34,721 nucleotides of DNA, taken from Actinomadura sp. KC06 (GTDB taxonomy: Bacteria > Actinomycetota > Actinomycetes > Streptosporangiales > Streptosporangiaceae). A program made the position numbers and the translations under genes. Shown in pieces: positions 23,764 to 31,923 of the stretch (position 1 is its first letter; every line of letters begins with the position of its first letter). The stretch spans positions 1 through 34,721 of the forward strand of contig NZ_SMKT01000099.1 in assembly GCF_004348735.1 (NCBI RefSeq), given 5' to 3'. Below the pieces are notes generated by a model, which saw nothing but the letters and a program-made list of their open reading frames with translations, did not search any database and had not been told where the DNA came from.

Positions 23764-25338
23764 GTGTTTTCTGTCAGACATGTCATCGGCGCGACCACGG
23801 TGCTGGCCGCCGCCTGCGCCTCGGCCTTCGGCGTCGCCGCCGCGGCCGATGGGCCATCGGCCTTCCCCGCCCAGGGCGGCCGCCTGGTCGCGGCCGTCAA
23901 GGCGCAGAAACCGACGCCCATCTCGGACCGCGACCGGGTCTACACGGCCGATCAGAGCTCCAACACGGTCACGGTGATCGACCCGGCCAGCGGCAAGACG
24001 CTGGGCTCCATCCGTCTCGGCGACCAGCGTCTCGGCTTGACGCTCAACCCGCAGTACCTCGACAACGCCGGCGTCCACGGGCTCGGGTACCACGCGGGCC
24101 GCCAGCGCCTGGGCGTGGTCAGCGTGGCCAGCAACACCGTCGACATCATCGACACCCGCACGAACAAGGTGCTCAGCCACACCGACGCCGGCCGCGCCGC
24201 GCACGAGGGCAACTTCACCGCGGACGGTGGCGAGTTCTGGGTCGCCGACCGCGGCCGGGACACCGTGACCATCGTCGACGCCGATCGTGGCGGTGTCGAC
24301 GGGCGCGTCAAGGTCGGCGACGGCCCCTCGAAGGTGCTGATGAGCCCCGACGGCAGGTTCGCCTACGTCAACCACATCAGCGCACCGGAGATCACCGTCG
24401 TGGACGTGAAGTCCCGCAGGGTCACCGGCCGCATCACGGGGCTCGCCGACCCCTTCTCGTCCGACGCCGCCATCTCCCCGGACGGCAAGGAGATCTGGGC
24501 GGCGCACAAGCGCGTCGGCAAGGTCAGCGTGGTCGACCTCGCCACGAAGAAGGTCAAGGCCGTGCTGAACACCGGCCCGGACACCAACCATCCCAACTTC
24601 GCGGACAACTCGCTCGGCTCGTTCGTCTACCTGACCGTCGGCGGCCTCGATCAGACGCTCGTCTACGAGCGCACGGAATCCGGGACGCCCAGGCTGGTCA
24701 CGCGCGTGCGCAACCACGGGCGCGCTCCGCACGGCTCCTGGCCCAACGGTGACGGGACGCGCATGTACGTCGGGCTGGAGAAGTCCGACGCGGTCGACGT
24801 CATCGACACCAAGACCAACCGGGTGATCGACACGATCAAGACCGGGCAGGAGCCCCAGGCCATCGTCTACGCTCCGGGGGCGGTGTCCAGCCCCGGTTCC
24901 GCCCCCGGGCTCGGACGCCAGGGACTCGGGCAGGGCGCCAGGAGCGTGGCGACCGTCCTCCCCGACGGCTCGGACGGCGACGCGATGCGCCCGGGCGGGA
25001 AGGGCCGGATTCTCGAGGCGACGGTACGGCCGGTCGGCGGGCTCGACATGGTCCAGTTGCAGGCGCGCGACCTCAGGCCCGCCACGACGTACCAGGCGTA
25101 CGCCGTCGAGGCGTCCGGGCGCAGCACCCCGCTGGTCTCCTTCACCACCGACGAGGGCGGCAAGGCGCCGCAGGTGCTGTCCTTCTCCCAGTTCACCGGG
25201 AAGAAGATCGTGCTCAAGTCGAAGGGACGGGCCTCGGCGCAGACCCTGGCGTCGCTGAAGAAGGCGAGCGACCACTCGCACGAGCCTCCGGCCGGCCGTG
25301 AGGTCGACTCGGCATCCCTGCTGTTCTGCTGCTGCTGA
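23764..25338 (+). CDS. Secreted YncE-like beta-propeller with CCC C-terminus
   Basis: 524 residues from GTG 23764, with GGAGG seven bases upstream. The signal peptide is MFSVRHVIGATTVLAAACASAFGVAAAAD. Seven-blade YVTN repeats follow (VYTADQSSNTVTVIDPASGK, FWVADRGRDTVTIVDADRG, FAYVNHISAPEITVVDVKS, IWAAHKRVGKVSVVDLATKK, MYVGLEKSDAVDVIDTKTN). After residue 375 comes a linker, then a beta-sandwich domain resembling the outer domain of the adjacent anti-sigma factor. It ends HSHEPPAGREV...LLFCCC. The three terminal cysteines and nearby histidines could bind metal. Probably in the sigma regulon; function unknown. Confidence 0.88.
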   Translation: MFSVRHVIGATTVLAAACASAFGVAAAADGPSAFPAQGGRLVAAVKAQKPTPISDRDRVYTADQSSNTVTVIDPASGKTLGSIRLGDQRLGLTLNPQYLDNAGVHGLGYHAGRQRLGVVSVASNTVDIIDTRTNKVLSHTDAGRAAHEGNFTADGGEFWVADRGRDTVTIVDADRGGVDGRVKVGDGPSKVLMSPDGRFAYVNHISAPEITVVDVKSRRVTGRITGLADPFSSDAAISPDGKEIWAAHKRVGKVSVVDLATKKVKAVLNTGPDTNHPNFADNSLGSFVYLTVGGLDQTLVYERTESGTPRLVTRVRNHGRAPHGSWPNGDGTRMYVGLEKSDAVDVIDTKTNRVIDTIKTGQEPQAIVYAPGAVSSPGSAPGLGRQGLGQGARSVATVLPDGSDGDAMRPGGKGRILEATVRPVGGLDMVQLQARDLRPATTYQAYAVEASGRSTPLVSFTTDEGGKAPQVLSFSQFTGKKIVLKSKGRASAQTLASLKKASDHSHEPPAGREVDSASLLFCCC

Positions 25339-25351
25339 AACTGAGTGCCCA

Positions 25352-26107
25352 ATGAAACGCGCATATCGAAACGTGAGCCGAAACCGGCTTCCGCGGACTC
25401 TGGTGGCCGCCATGGTCGCCGGCGCCGGCGGGGTGCTGCTGCCCACTCCCGCATCCGCGCACGTACGCCTCCTGTCGGAGGGCGCCGAGGCGGGAAAGCC
25501 CGCCACCCTGAAATTCCGCGTCCCCAGCGAGAAGGAGGTCAGCACCACGGTCCGTATCGCCATCACGCTGCCCGAAGGGGTGAGCGCCGATTCCGTCCCG
25601 GCGGTCAAGGGCTGGACGATCAGCCGGGCGGCCGGGAACGGAATGGCGAATGGCGGCTCCAGTATCGTCTGGACGGCCAAGCCTGGAAATGAGGTTCAGC
25701 CCGCCGAGACCCAGACCTTCACCGTGCGTGCGGCTCCGCTGCCGAAAGTGGGAATCCTCCGCTTCGACACGGCGCAGACGTACTCCGACGGATCGGTCGT
25801 GAACTGGAACCAGCCCACGACCGGTGGGCAGGAGCCGGAGTTCCCCTCTCCCGAGCTGGTCCTCGACCCGGACGCGGTGCCAGAAGCCCCGCCGGGTGGC
25901 GAGCCGGAAGAACAGTCCCACTCTGCGATCAATGAGGCGCCGGAACTGTCGGCGACCCCCCGGGCGGACATGGCCGCGGAGCCGGCCGAGGGGCAGGACA
26001 TTCCCCTTGCCGTCGTCTCGGTGGCGGGGACGCTCGCCGCAGTCGGTCTCGCCGCGCTCGCCCGGCGGCTACGGCGAAGGTCCGCACACTCCGGACGAAA
26101 GCACTGA
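25352..26107 (+). CDS. YcnI-like (DUF1775) copper-binding membrane protein
   Basis: 251 residues from ATG 25352, only 13 bases after the propeller gene. The signal peptide ends ASA-HV, so mature protein would begin at His37, the N-terminal copper ligand of the YcnI monohistidine brace. The DUF1775 domain continues with GKPATLKFRVPSEKEVSTTVRIAITLPEG and VVNWNQP near its end. A Pro/Glu-rich linker, a transmembrane helix (LAVVSVAGTLAAVGLAAL) and an RRLRRR anchor complete it. YcnI proteins bind Cu(II) outside the membrane and accompany copper import genes, though no CopCD gene is seen here. Confidence 0.9.
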   Translation: MKRAYRNVSRNRLPRTLVAAMVAGAGGVLLPTPASAHVRLLSEGAEAGKPATLKFRVPSEKEVSTTVRIAITLPEGVSADSVPAVKGWTISRAAGNGMANGGSSIVWTAKPGNEVQPAETQTFTVRAAPLPKVGILRFDTAQTYSDGSVVNWNQPTTGGQEPEFPSPELVLDPDAVPEAPPGGEPEEQSHSAINEAPELSATPRADMAAEPAEGQDIPLAVVSVAGTLAAVGLAALARRLRRRSAHSGRKH

Positions 26108-26115
26108 CATCCCAT

Positions 26116-26160
26116 GCGCGTTGAGCCCGGCCACGAAACAGGTGGCCGGGCTCAACGCGC
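26116..26160 (+). terminator. Perfect 19-bp hairpin terminator
   Basis: 26116-26134 pairs perfectly with 26142-26160 around a 7-base gaaacag loop, nine bases after the YcnI-like stop codon. It marks the end of the sigma/anti-sigma/propeller/YcnI gene set. Confidence 0.9.
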
Positions 26161-26567
26161 AAGCGCCCGACCGCTGATCGAAGTCGCATGGTCACCATGC
26201 GCACGGCTGCCGAGGAACCGGCGGGTCGTCTTCCTGCTCGGCGGCAACGGCGGCCAGCACCTGCTCGCATGAGGGGTCCCCGGACCAAACAAACGCTCTC
26301 AAATTTGTTACCCCGGATACGGCCTGGACGACTGGGTACTACTCGCGCACCGTCAGTGAACTGCGTGCCCAGGGCCGCCAGGTGCCCGATGAGGTCCCGG
26401 CCCACTTCTCCCCCGGCCACAGCGGCAACATTCCGAGCCGACCATCCCGACCGCGCAGGACGGCGGGGCTCGGCGAGGCGGGCAGCCGACCCTCAGGCGG
26501 ATACGACGGGTACTCGGTGGCCGAACTACAGGAGAAGGTCGCAGATATCCCTAGGCCCACACGCGTG
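26161..26567. other. Gene-free stretch, possible Tn3 transposase tail
   Basis: A plus-strand frame at about 26345-26435 reads VSELRAQGRQVPDEVPAHFSPGHSGNI, which resembles the C-terminal LRAxG..VPDE.LAH.SP...NI region of Tn3-family transposases. The match is short and no other part is present, so I hold it as a possible remnant only. Confidence 0.35.
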
Positions 26568-26571
26568 GACG

Positions 26572-26606
26572 GGTGTCCGCGCCCGGAACGGGTCGGGGCG
26601 GACACC
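26572..26606 (-). terminator. Hairpin after integrase copy B
   Basis: ggtgtccgcgcccg (26572-26585) pairs with cggggcggacacc (26594-26606) with one bulged base. It corresponds to the perfect hairpin at 2047-2082. Confidence 0.7.
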
Positions 26607-26639
26607 TGCGTGGTGAATCCGATGCTCAGCCTCGGCTTC

Positions 26640-26772
26640 TCATCGGCTCGACGCCGGTGACATCCGGACGATGCGGCCGGTGGCTGGTGTTTCGTCCGGC
26701 TCGGGTCTGGTGCGGGCGTTGACGGCTGCGGCGTCTTCGGTGGATAGGCGAGCCAGGTCGGGCAGGACGCTG
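26640..26772 (-). pseudogene. Tyrosine integrase C-terminal tail, second copy
   Basis: Reads SVLPDLARLSTEDAAAVNAR, TRPEPDETPATGRIVRMSPA and SSR-stop (26640-26642), nearly the same as the last 45 residues of the integrase at 2.1 kb. Only the part after the catalytic tyrosine region remains, with a small deletion near VNAR. Confidence 0.8.
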
Positions 26773-26946
26773 GCTCGGTCCGGAGCGGGGAACCGCGCCC
26801 TCGTCCCGTCCAGTTGGCGCTAGCACCGTGATCTGATGCCGCAGCGTCAAGATCTCGGCGTCCTTCTCCAGATCGGTCGTCGGCAGGAGACGCGGGACCG
26901 CGAACGTATTCGTCACGGTCACCTGCACAGACGTAGTTTTCGGCAA
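26773..26946 (-). pseudogene. IS transposase (integrase-core type), N-terminal remnant
   Basis: Reads VTVTNTFAVPRLLPTTDLEKDAEILTLRHQITVL then, after a one-base shift, QLDGTRARFPAPDRA. The DKDAEILxLRHQxxVL block with following QLDG.R..F...DRA is the N-terminus of a common actinobacterial rve-type (IS481-like) transposase. It is cut off and fused to the integrase tail at 26772. The DDE domain is absent. Confidence 0.75.
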
Positions 26947-27233
26947 GCGCAGGGTCAGGGAACGTAGCTAGGCGTGTCTGGTCAGAACGCGGCAGCCGAG
27001 CATCCCGCCGCCGATCCCGGACAGATCCGGGGTGGATCCTGCGGGCGTCGGCACAGAGATCCGAGGGTGATGTGTTCGTTCCGTTGGGGTGGCTTTTGCC
27101 CGGGTTGCGGAAAGGACTTCGTTACTGCTGGGCGCAGGACCAGGAGCGCCGCACGGTAAGTCGGCGGCAGCGTTGATCCTGGGCCCGGCGGATCTCAGCC
27201 GGATGGTTATCCGTGATGACGTGAGGGGGCGCA
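26947..27233. other. Upstream region of flavoprotein gene
   Basis: No gene supported. It presumably carries the promoter of the flavoprotein gene at 27234. An open plus-strand frame at 26974-27159 has no recognisable content. Confidence 0.4.
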
Positions 27234-28808
27234 GTGAGCGAGGAGACGGCGGGAGCCTTGTTCGATGAGGGTGGGATCAAGATCATGCCGGGGGATCGGC
27301 GGTTCGCGGCGCTGTGCCGGGGATTCAATCCCCGGTGGCAGGCCGACCCCGCGTATGTGCGGCTGGTGCGGACCAGCGAGGAGGTCCGTGCGGCGCTGCA
27401 GCAGGCGGTCACCGAGCCCTCCCCGGACGACCGGCGGGATCGGATCACGGTCCGCTCCGGCGGGCACTGCTATGAGGATTTCGTCTGTTCCGAGGACGTT
27501 CGGGTGATCATCGACGTCTCGCTGATGGACGAAATCTATGAAGACCCGGACATGAAGGCGATCTGCGTCGAGGCCGGGGCTACGAATGGTGACCTTCGCA
27601 AAGACCTGTTCCTGAGGACGGGCCGAGTGCTGCCGGGCGGCTCGTGCCCGTCCGTCGGGGTCGGGGGGCACATCCCGGTGGGCGGCTTCGGGCTGTTGTC
27701 ACGGCAGTTCGGCCTCACCGTGGACTACCTGTACGCGGTCGAGGTCGCTGTCGTGGACGAGAACCGGAACGTCCGGCTGGTGGTCGCCACCCGGAACAAG
27801 AAGGACCCGAACCGGGATCTGTGGTGGGCGCACACCGGAGGTGGTGGAGGCAACTTCGGCATTGTCACCCGATTCTGGTTCCGCAACCTCCCTCAGGCGC
27901 CGGAGCGAGTGCTGCTCACCGCCAGCGGGTGGAGCTGGTCACAGATGAACAAAGCGCACTTCACCCAGATCATCAACAACTTCGGCGAATTCTTCGCCAC
28001 GACCGGCAAGAGCGCCCGGGGGCGTTACGGCCCGCTGTTCGCGATTCTGCTGCTCACCCACCGCAGCCAGGACAAAATCGGGCTGATCGCCCAGATCGAC
28101 GCCTCGGTCCCCGAGGCCCGCGACCGCCTGGAGGAATTCCTCACCGCCATGGACAAGAAGGCCGCTGTCGGGCGGGAGCCACTGACCGAGGCGTACGGGG
28201 AATACCCGGCCCTGATGGGCCTGGACACCCCGACGATGCTGCCATGGAACACCGTGGAGCGGCTGCTCGGACCGGTGGACAATCTCCGCTGCGGCAAACA
28301 CAAATCGGCCTACATGCGCAAACCGCTCCCGGCCCACCAGATCGATGCGCTGTGGTCCTCCCTGGCCCTCGAAGACCCCGACACAAAACGCGACGCGGTC
28401 GTCCAGATCGACTCCTACGGCGCAGCGATCAACACCAAGAAGCCCGCCGACACCGCGGTCATTCAGCGCGACTCGGTACTCAAACTCCAGCACCAGGTCT
28501 ATTGGCCGGCCGGCCAGGACGGCGAGGATCAGCTGCGGTGGATCCGCACCCTGTACAAGAAGATGTACGCCCCCACCGGGGGCGTACCTGTCCCCGACGG
28601 CCACAAGAATCAGCGCATCACCGACGGCTGCTACATCGGATACCCCGACGTCGACCTCATCGACCGGCAATGGAACACCTCGGGCGTACCCTGGACCCGG
28701 CTCTACTACGGGGACCACTACGGCGATCTCAGGAAGATCAAGAAACGGTGGGACCCGCTCAACATCTTCCGCCACAAGCAATCCATTACGCCACGCCGTA
28801 GGGCCTGA
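27234..28808 (+). CDS. Bicovalent FAD-dependent oxidoreductase (BBE/AknOx type)
   Basis: 524 residues from GTG 27234 after a GGGGGC site. The FAD domain holds ITVRSGGHCYEDF, where His78 is the 8-alpha-histidyl attachment, and LPGGSCPSVGVGGHIPVGGFG, where Cys138 is the 6-S-cysteinyl attachment. Both covalent links are therefore predicted, as in aclacinomycin oxidase and glucooligosaccharide oxidase. HTGGGGGNFGIVTRF follows, and the C-terminal BBE motif is LRKIKKRWDPLNIFR. Such enzymes oxidise bulky sugars or tailor antibiotics. There is no signal peptide. IS remnants lie on both sides, so the gene may have moved with them; it is otherwise intact and alone. Confidence 0.92.
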   Translation: MSEETAGALFDEGGIKIMPGDRRFAALCRGFNPRWQADPAYVRLVRTSEEVRAALQQAVTEPSPDDRRDRITVRSGGHCYEDFVCSEDVRVIIDVSLMDEIYEDPDMKAICVEAGATNGDLRKDLFLRTGRVLPGGSCPSVGVGGHIPVGGFGLLSRQFGLTVDYLYAVEVAVVDENRNVRLVVATRNKKDPNRDLWWAHTGGGGGNFGIVTRFWFRNLPQAPERVLLTASGWSWSQMNKAHFTQIINNFGEFFATTGKSARGRYGPLFAILLLTHRSQDKIGLIAQIDASVPEARDRLEEFLTAMDKKAAVGREPLTEAYGEYPALMGLDTPTMLPWNTVERLLGPVDNLRCGKHKSAYMRKPLPAHQIDALWSSLALEDPDTKRDAVVQIDSYGAAINTKKPADTAVIQRDSVLKLQHQVYWPAGQDGEDQLRWIRTLYKKMYAPTGGVPVPDGHKNQRITDGCYIGYPDVDLIDRQWNTSGVPWTRLYYGDHYGDLRKIKKRWDPLNIFRHKQSITPRRRA

Positions 28809-28869
28809 CAGTGTTACAACGCTTTGCTTGTCGAAAACCTCGTCCACGCAGGTCAAGCCGCATGCCGAT

Positions 28870-29446
28870 ACTCCCGGAGGGCGTGGAGTAGGTGCCGCTG
28901 GTCCAATCAGAGCCCCCGGTCGAGGAGTCGCGACGGCAAGTCTGCATCCAGCAGTACGGTGTCGAAGAGGTCAGGGAACCTTGCCATCCCGGTCACGGAT
29001 CAGGAACGCGAATCCGGCGGGTGTGGTGCTCGATGACCGCAAGCACTTACGTCCGCGCACCTATCAACGTGACGGTCTCCAAGACGACACGCGTTAGGAG
29101 CGCCTCGGCCTGGTAGCGAGCGCGGGAAGTCGGCCCACGTGGTCGATGCACGCTCGGGTGCCGGATCGAAGGCGGCGTCATTAAGGATCTTCCAGACCGT
29201 GGAGGGCTGCCACCCTTGACGCCGAGCACCACCAGTTCGCCGTGCACCCGCTGGTAACCCCAGCCCGGCTTCTCCCACACCAAACGTAGGACGAGGATGT
29301 GGATGGACCGTACGGGAGGTGGCCCTGCCAGGCCGCCTGGTTTCGAGCGAGTAGCGCACCGGCCAGCGATCAGGTCCCCGGTGCCGGCGCAGGACCAGCA
29401 CTGAACCAGCGAAGCGGCCGCGATCACGATCTCCTGGGACCGTCAA
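28870..29446 (-). pseudogene. IS transposase (integrase-core type), internal remnant
   Basis: Several frames together give LVWEKPGWGYQRVHGELVVLGVK, then PSTVWKILNDAAFDPAPERASTTWADF, then ETVTLIGARTYVLAVIEHHTR and a degraded RDRDGK...LFDTVLLDADL. This is the middle of the same transposase type whose N-terminus is at 26.8 kb: the HTH linker and first part of the DDE domain. Frameshifts and deletions inactivate it. Because N-terminal and internal pieces are in the wrong order for one minus-strand gene, they are two separate remnants. Confidence 0.78.
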
Positions 29447-29533
29447 ATTTCCCGGATCCGTCCAACAACATGTCGATCTCGGCAGACCTCCTTCGTCGGT
29501 TGGTTGACCAACCCGACAGAGGAAGGCATACCG

Positions 29534-30941
29534 ATGACACAGCTACAGACCCTTGAGGCGCGGGCCGTCCCCGAAGCGGCCCCGGTCAAGCGGGGATTGG
29601 TGCTGGTGCTCGCCTGTGCGGCCCAGGCCATCGTCAGCCTGGACATGGCGATCGTGAACGTCGCGCTGCCGTCGATCCAGCGTGATCTCGGCTTCCACCA
29701 CGGCGGCCTGCAATGGGTGATCGTGGCGTACGGCCTGCTGCTCGGCGGATTCCTGATTTTTGGCGGACGGCTGGCGGACCGGTTCGGACGCCGGCGGATC
29801 TACCTGGCCGGGGTCGCCGTCTTCAGCGGCGCGTCCGGCCTGGCCGGCGTGGCGAACGATCCCGGGATCCTGATCCGCGGCCCGTGCCCTGCAAGGATTC
29901 GGCGCCGCACTGATCGTGCCGGCGGCCCTGTCGCTGCTGGCCGTCACCTTCTCCGAAGGGCGGGACCGCAATCGCGCGCTCGCCGTCTTCGGCGGGGTCG
30001 GCGGGATGGCCGGATCGGTCGGCGTCGTCGCCAGCGGCCTGCTGACCGCCGGTCCCGGTTGGCGCTGGACCTTCTACATCAACATCCCGGTCGGCGTCGT
30101 ACTGATTCTGCTCGCTGCCATGTTCCTGGCAGCCGACCGGCTCAGCGACCGCCGTACCCGCCTCGATCTCCCCGGCGCGGTCACTGTCACCGGCGGATTG
30201 CTGCTGTTCGTCTACGCCCTGCATCACGGGACGATGCACGGCTGGCTGTCCGGGTCAACCCTTGCACTGTTCGCGGCCGCGGCGGCGCTGCTGGTGGCGT
30301 TCGTGCGGATCGAAGCCCGCTCCGCCGCTCCGCTGGTGCCACTCTCGACCTTCCGCAACCGCAGCCTGGTCGCCGGCAACGTGACCGCGTTCCTGGCCAC
30401 GTCCGCCTTCTTGTCGTTCATCTTCATCGGCTCGCTGCTGATGCAGCAGCAACTCGGCTACACCCCGACCGAGACCGGGCTGGCCTGGTTGGCGACGACC
30501 GCAACGATCCTGCCGACAGCGATGATCGGCGCCCGGCTGGCGACCGGGATGAACGTGGGCTGGCTGATGATCATTGGCCTGGCCTTCCTCGCCTTCGGCG
30601 CGGTGTGGCTGGCCAGGATCCCGGCCGATGCCGGATATCTGGACGGCCTCCTGGTGCCCTTCCTCTGCGCCGGCCTCGGTTTCGGGCTGTGCGAACCGGC
30701 CATCCAGATCGGCGCCCTGACCGGAGTGGCCCACTCCGATGCCGGGCTGGCGTCCGGGCTGGTCGAGACGACCCGGGAGGTCGGCGGCGCGACGGGCGTC
30801 GCGGCCGTGTCCACCGTGCTGGTCCTCAACTCCGGTCTGGACAGCTTTCACACCGCGTTCACCGTCATCGGCGTGCTGACCGTGCTGAGTGTGATCACCG
30901 CAGCGGTCGGATTCGCTCGCTCCACCCGTCGGTGCACCTGA
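29534..30941 (+). pseudogene. DHA2-type MFS drug exporter, single-base frameshift
   Basis: ATG 29534 with GAGGAAGG upstream. The first frame gives MTQLQTLEARAV, helix 1 with SLDMAIVNVALPSIQRDLGF (motif D1 of DHA2 exporters), LQWVIVAYGLLLGGFLIFGGRLADRFGRRR (motif A), and GVANDPGILI. An extra C at 29875-29876 then shifts the frame. In the next frame ARALQGFGAALIVPAALSLL continues without loss, and RWTFYINIPVGVV, WLAT, and further helices run to a stop at 30941, about 469 residues in total. Without the extra base it would be a complete 12-14-helix EmrB/QacA-like exporter. Either a recent pseudogene or a sequence error. Confidence 0.85.
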
Positions 30942-30966
30942 CATTCAACCAAAGGAGACTGATCAG

Positions 30967-31748
30967 ATGACCATCGAGAACGCACCCGAACCCACGATCA
31001 CCGACCGGGCCGCCTTCGAGGCAGACCTGGCCGAGCTACGCGCCCGGGAGAAGGCGCACACCCGGGCCGGCGACGCGATCGCCGCGGCCCGGCGCCGGCT
31101 GCCCGTGGTCGAGGTGGACGCCGGCATCCCGTTGATCGGAGCCGACGGGCCGACCCCGCTGATCGACACGTTCGGGGGCCGCCACCAGCTGATCGCGTAC
31201 TACTTCATGTGGTACCCCGGACGGCCCGCAGCCGAGCAATGCGAGGGCTGCACCTGGAACAACACCCAGCTCGACGAGCTTTCCTACGTCCACTCCCGGG
31301 ACATCACCTACGCCGTGTTCTGCCAGGGCCCGACGACGAGAGTATCCGCTACCGCGACTTCATGGACTGGACGATGCCCTGGTACTCCGCACAGCGATCA
31401 CTCGACACCCTCCTGGTCGATCGAGAGATCGGCCTGATGCACGTCGTCTGCTATCTGCGGCGGGGCGATCGCGTATTCGAGACCTACTGGACCACCCGGC
31501 GCGGCGTCGAGGCGGTCGACATCAACTACCGCCTGATGGACCTCACCATCTACGGACGGCAGGAACCATGGGAGGACTCACCAGAAGGCTGGCCACAATC
31601 CCACGAGGAGGACACCCGGACCAACGGCCGCCCCACCGCCCAATGGTCACGGATCAACGCCGGACGATCCGACGACCTCACCGGCGGCGGTTCGCCGGGC
31701 CCCGCGGAGCCACCGGCTTCGCCCAGTCCCGGTGGGATCACAAGATGA
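30967..31748 (+). pseudogene. DUF899 thioredoxin-like protein, single-base frameshift
   Basis: ATG 30967 with AGGAG upstream, 25 bases after the exporter stop, so one operon. The first frame reads ADLAELRAREKAHTRAGDAIAAARRRLPVVEV, GRHQLIAYYFMWYPGRPAAEQCEGCTWNN, the typical DUF899 core with its CEGC motif. One base is missing near 31332, after which ESIRYRDFMDWTMPWYSAQ, VVCYLRRGDRVFETYWTTRRG and NYRLMDLTIYGRQEPWEDSPEGWPQ continue in another frame to the stop at 31748. DUF899 proteins are cytoplasmic and of unknown role. The same kind of lesion occurs in the gene just upstream. Confidence 0.82.
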
Positions 31749-31923
31749 TCGCCGAAGGCGCCGCCATCCCTCAATCAGACGCTGCACTTGCGGCATCAAG
31801 GGCCTCACCAGATCCAGGCAGCGACCGCCGCCTGCCACGCGACCCGACGTCGCCGGCACGGGCTGATCCTAGATCGCGGCACTCCACGCCGAGCTCGTCC
31901 GGCACTAGGAAGGCGCCGGCTGA
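31749..31923. other. Short convergent intergenic region
   Basis: Between the DUF899 stop and the MFS stop. I see no gene and no strong terminator hairpin. Confidence 0.4.

Larger units (their letters stand above)
26568..26772. repeat. Integrase-3'-end repeat, copy B
   Basis: Same-orientation copy of 2043-2254, about 85 percent identical by eye with a few small gaps. Its right border at 26772 is exactly where IS transposase sequence begins. Confidence 0.85.

Noticed and set aside
23533..25680. 715-codon minus-strand frame opposite the propeller gene
   Set aside because: Antisense shadow; the plus strand has signal peptide, ribosome site and YVTN repeats.
26345..26435. Tn3-family transposase C-terminus
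   Set aside because: Similarity of about 30 residues only, no second block; kept as a note in the gene-free entry rather than as a pseudogene.
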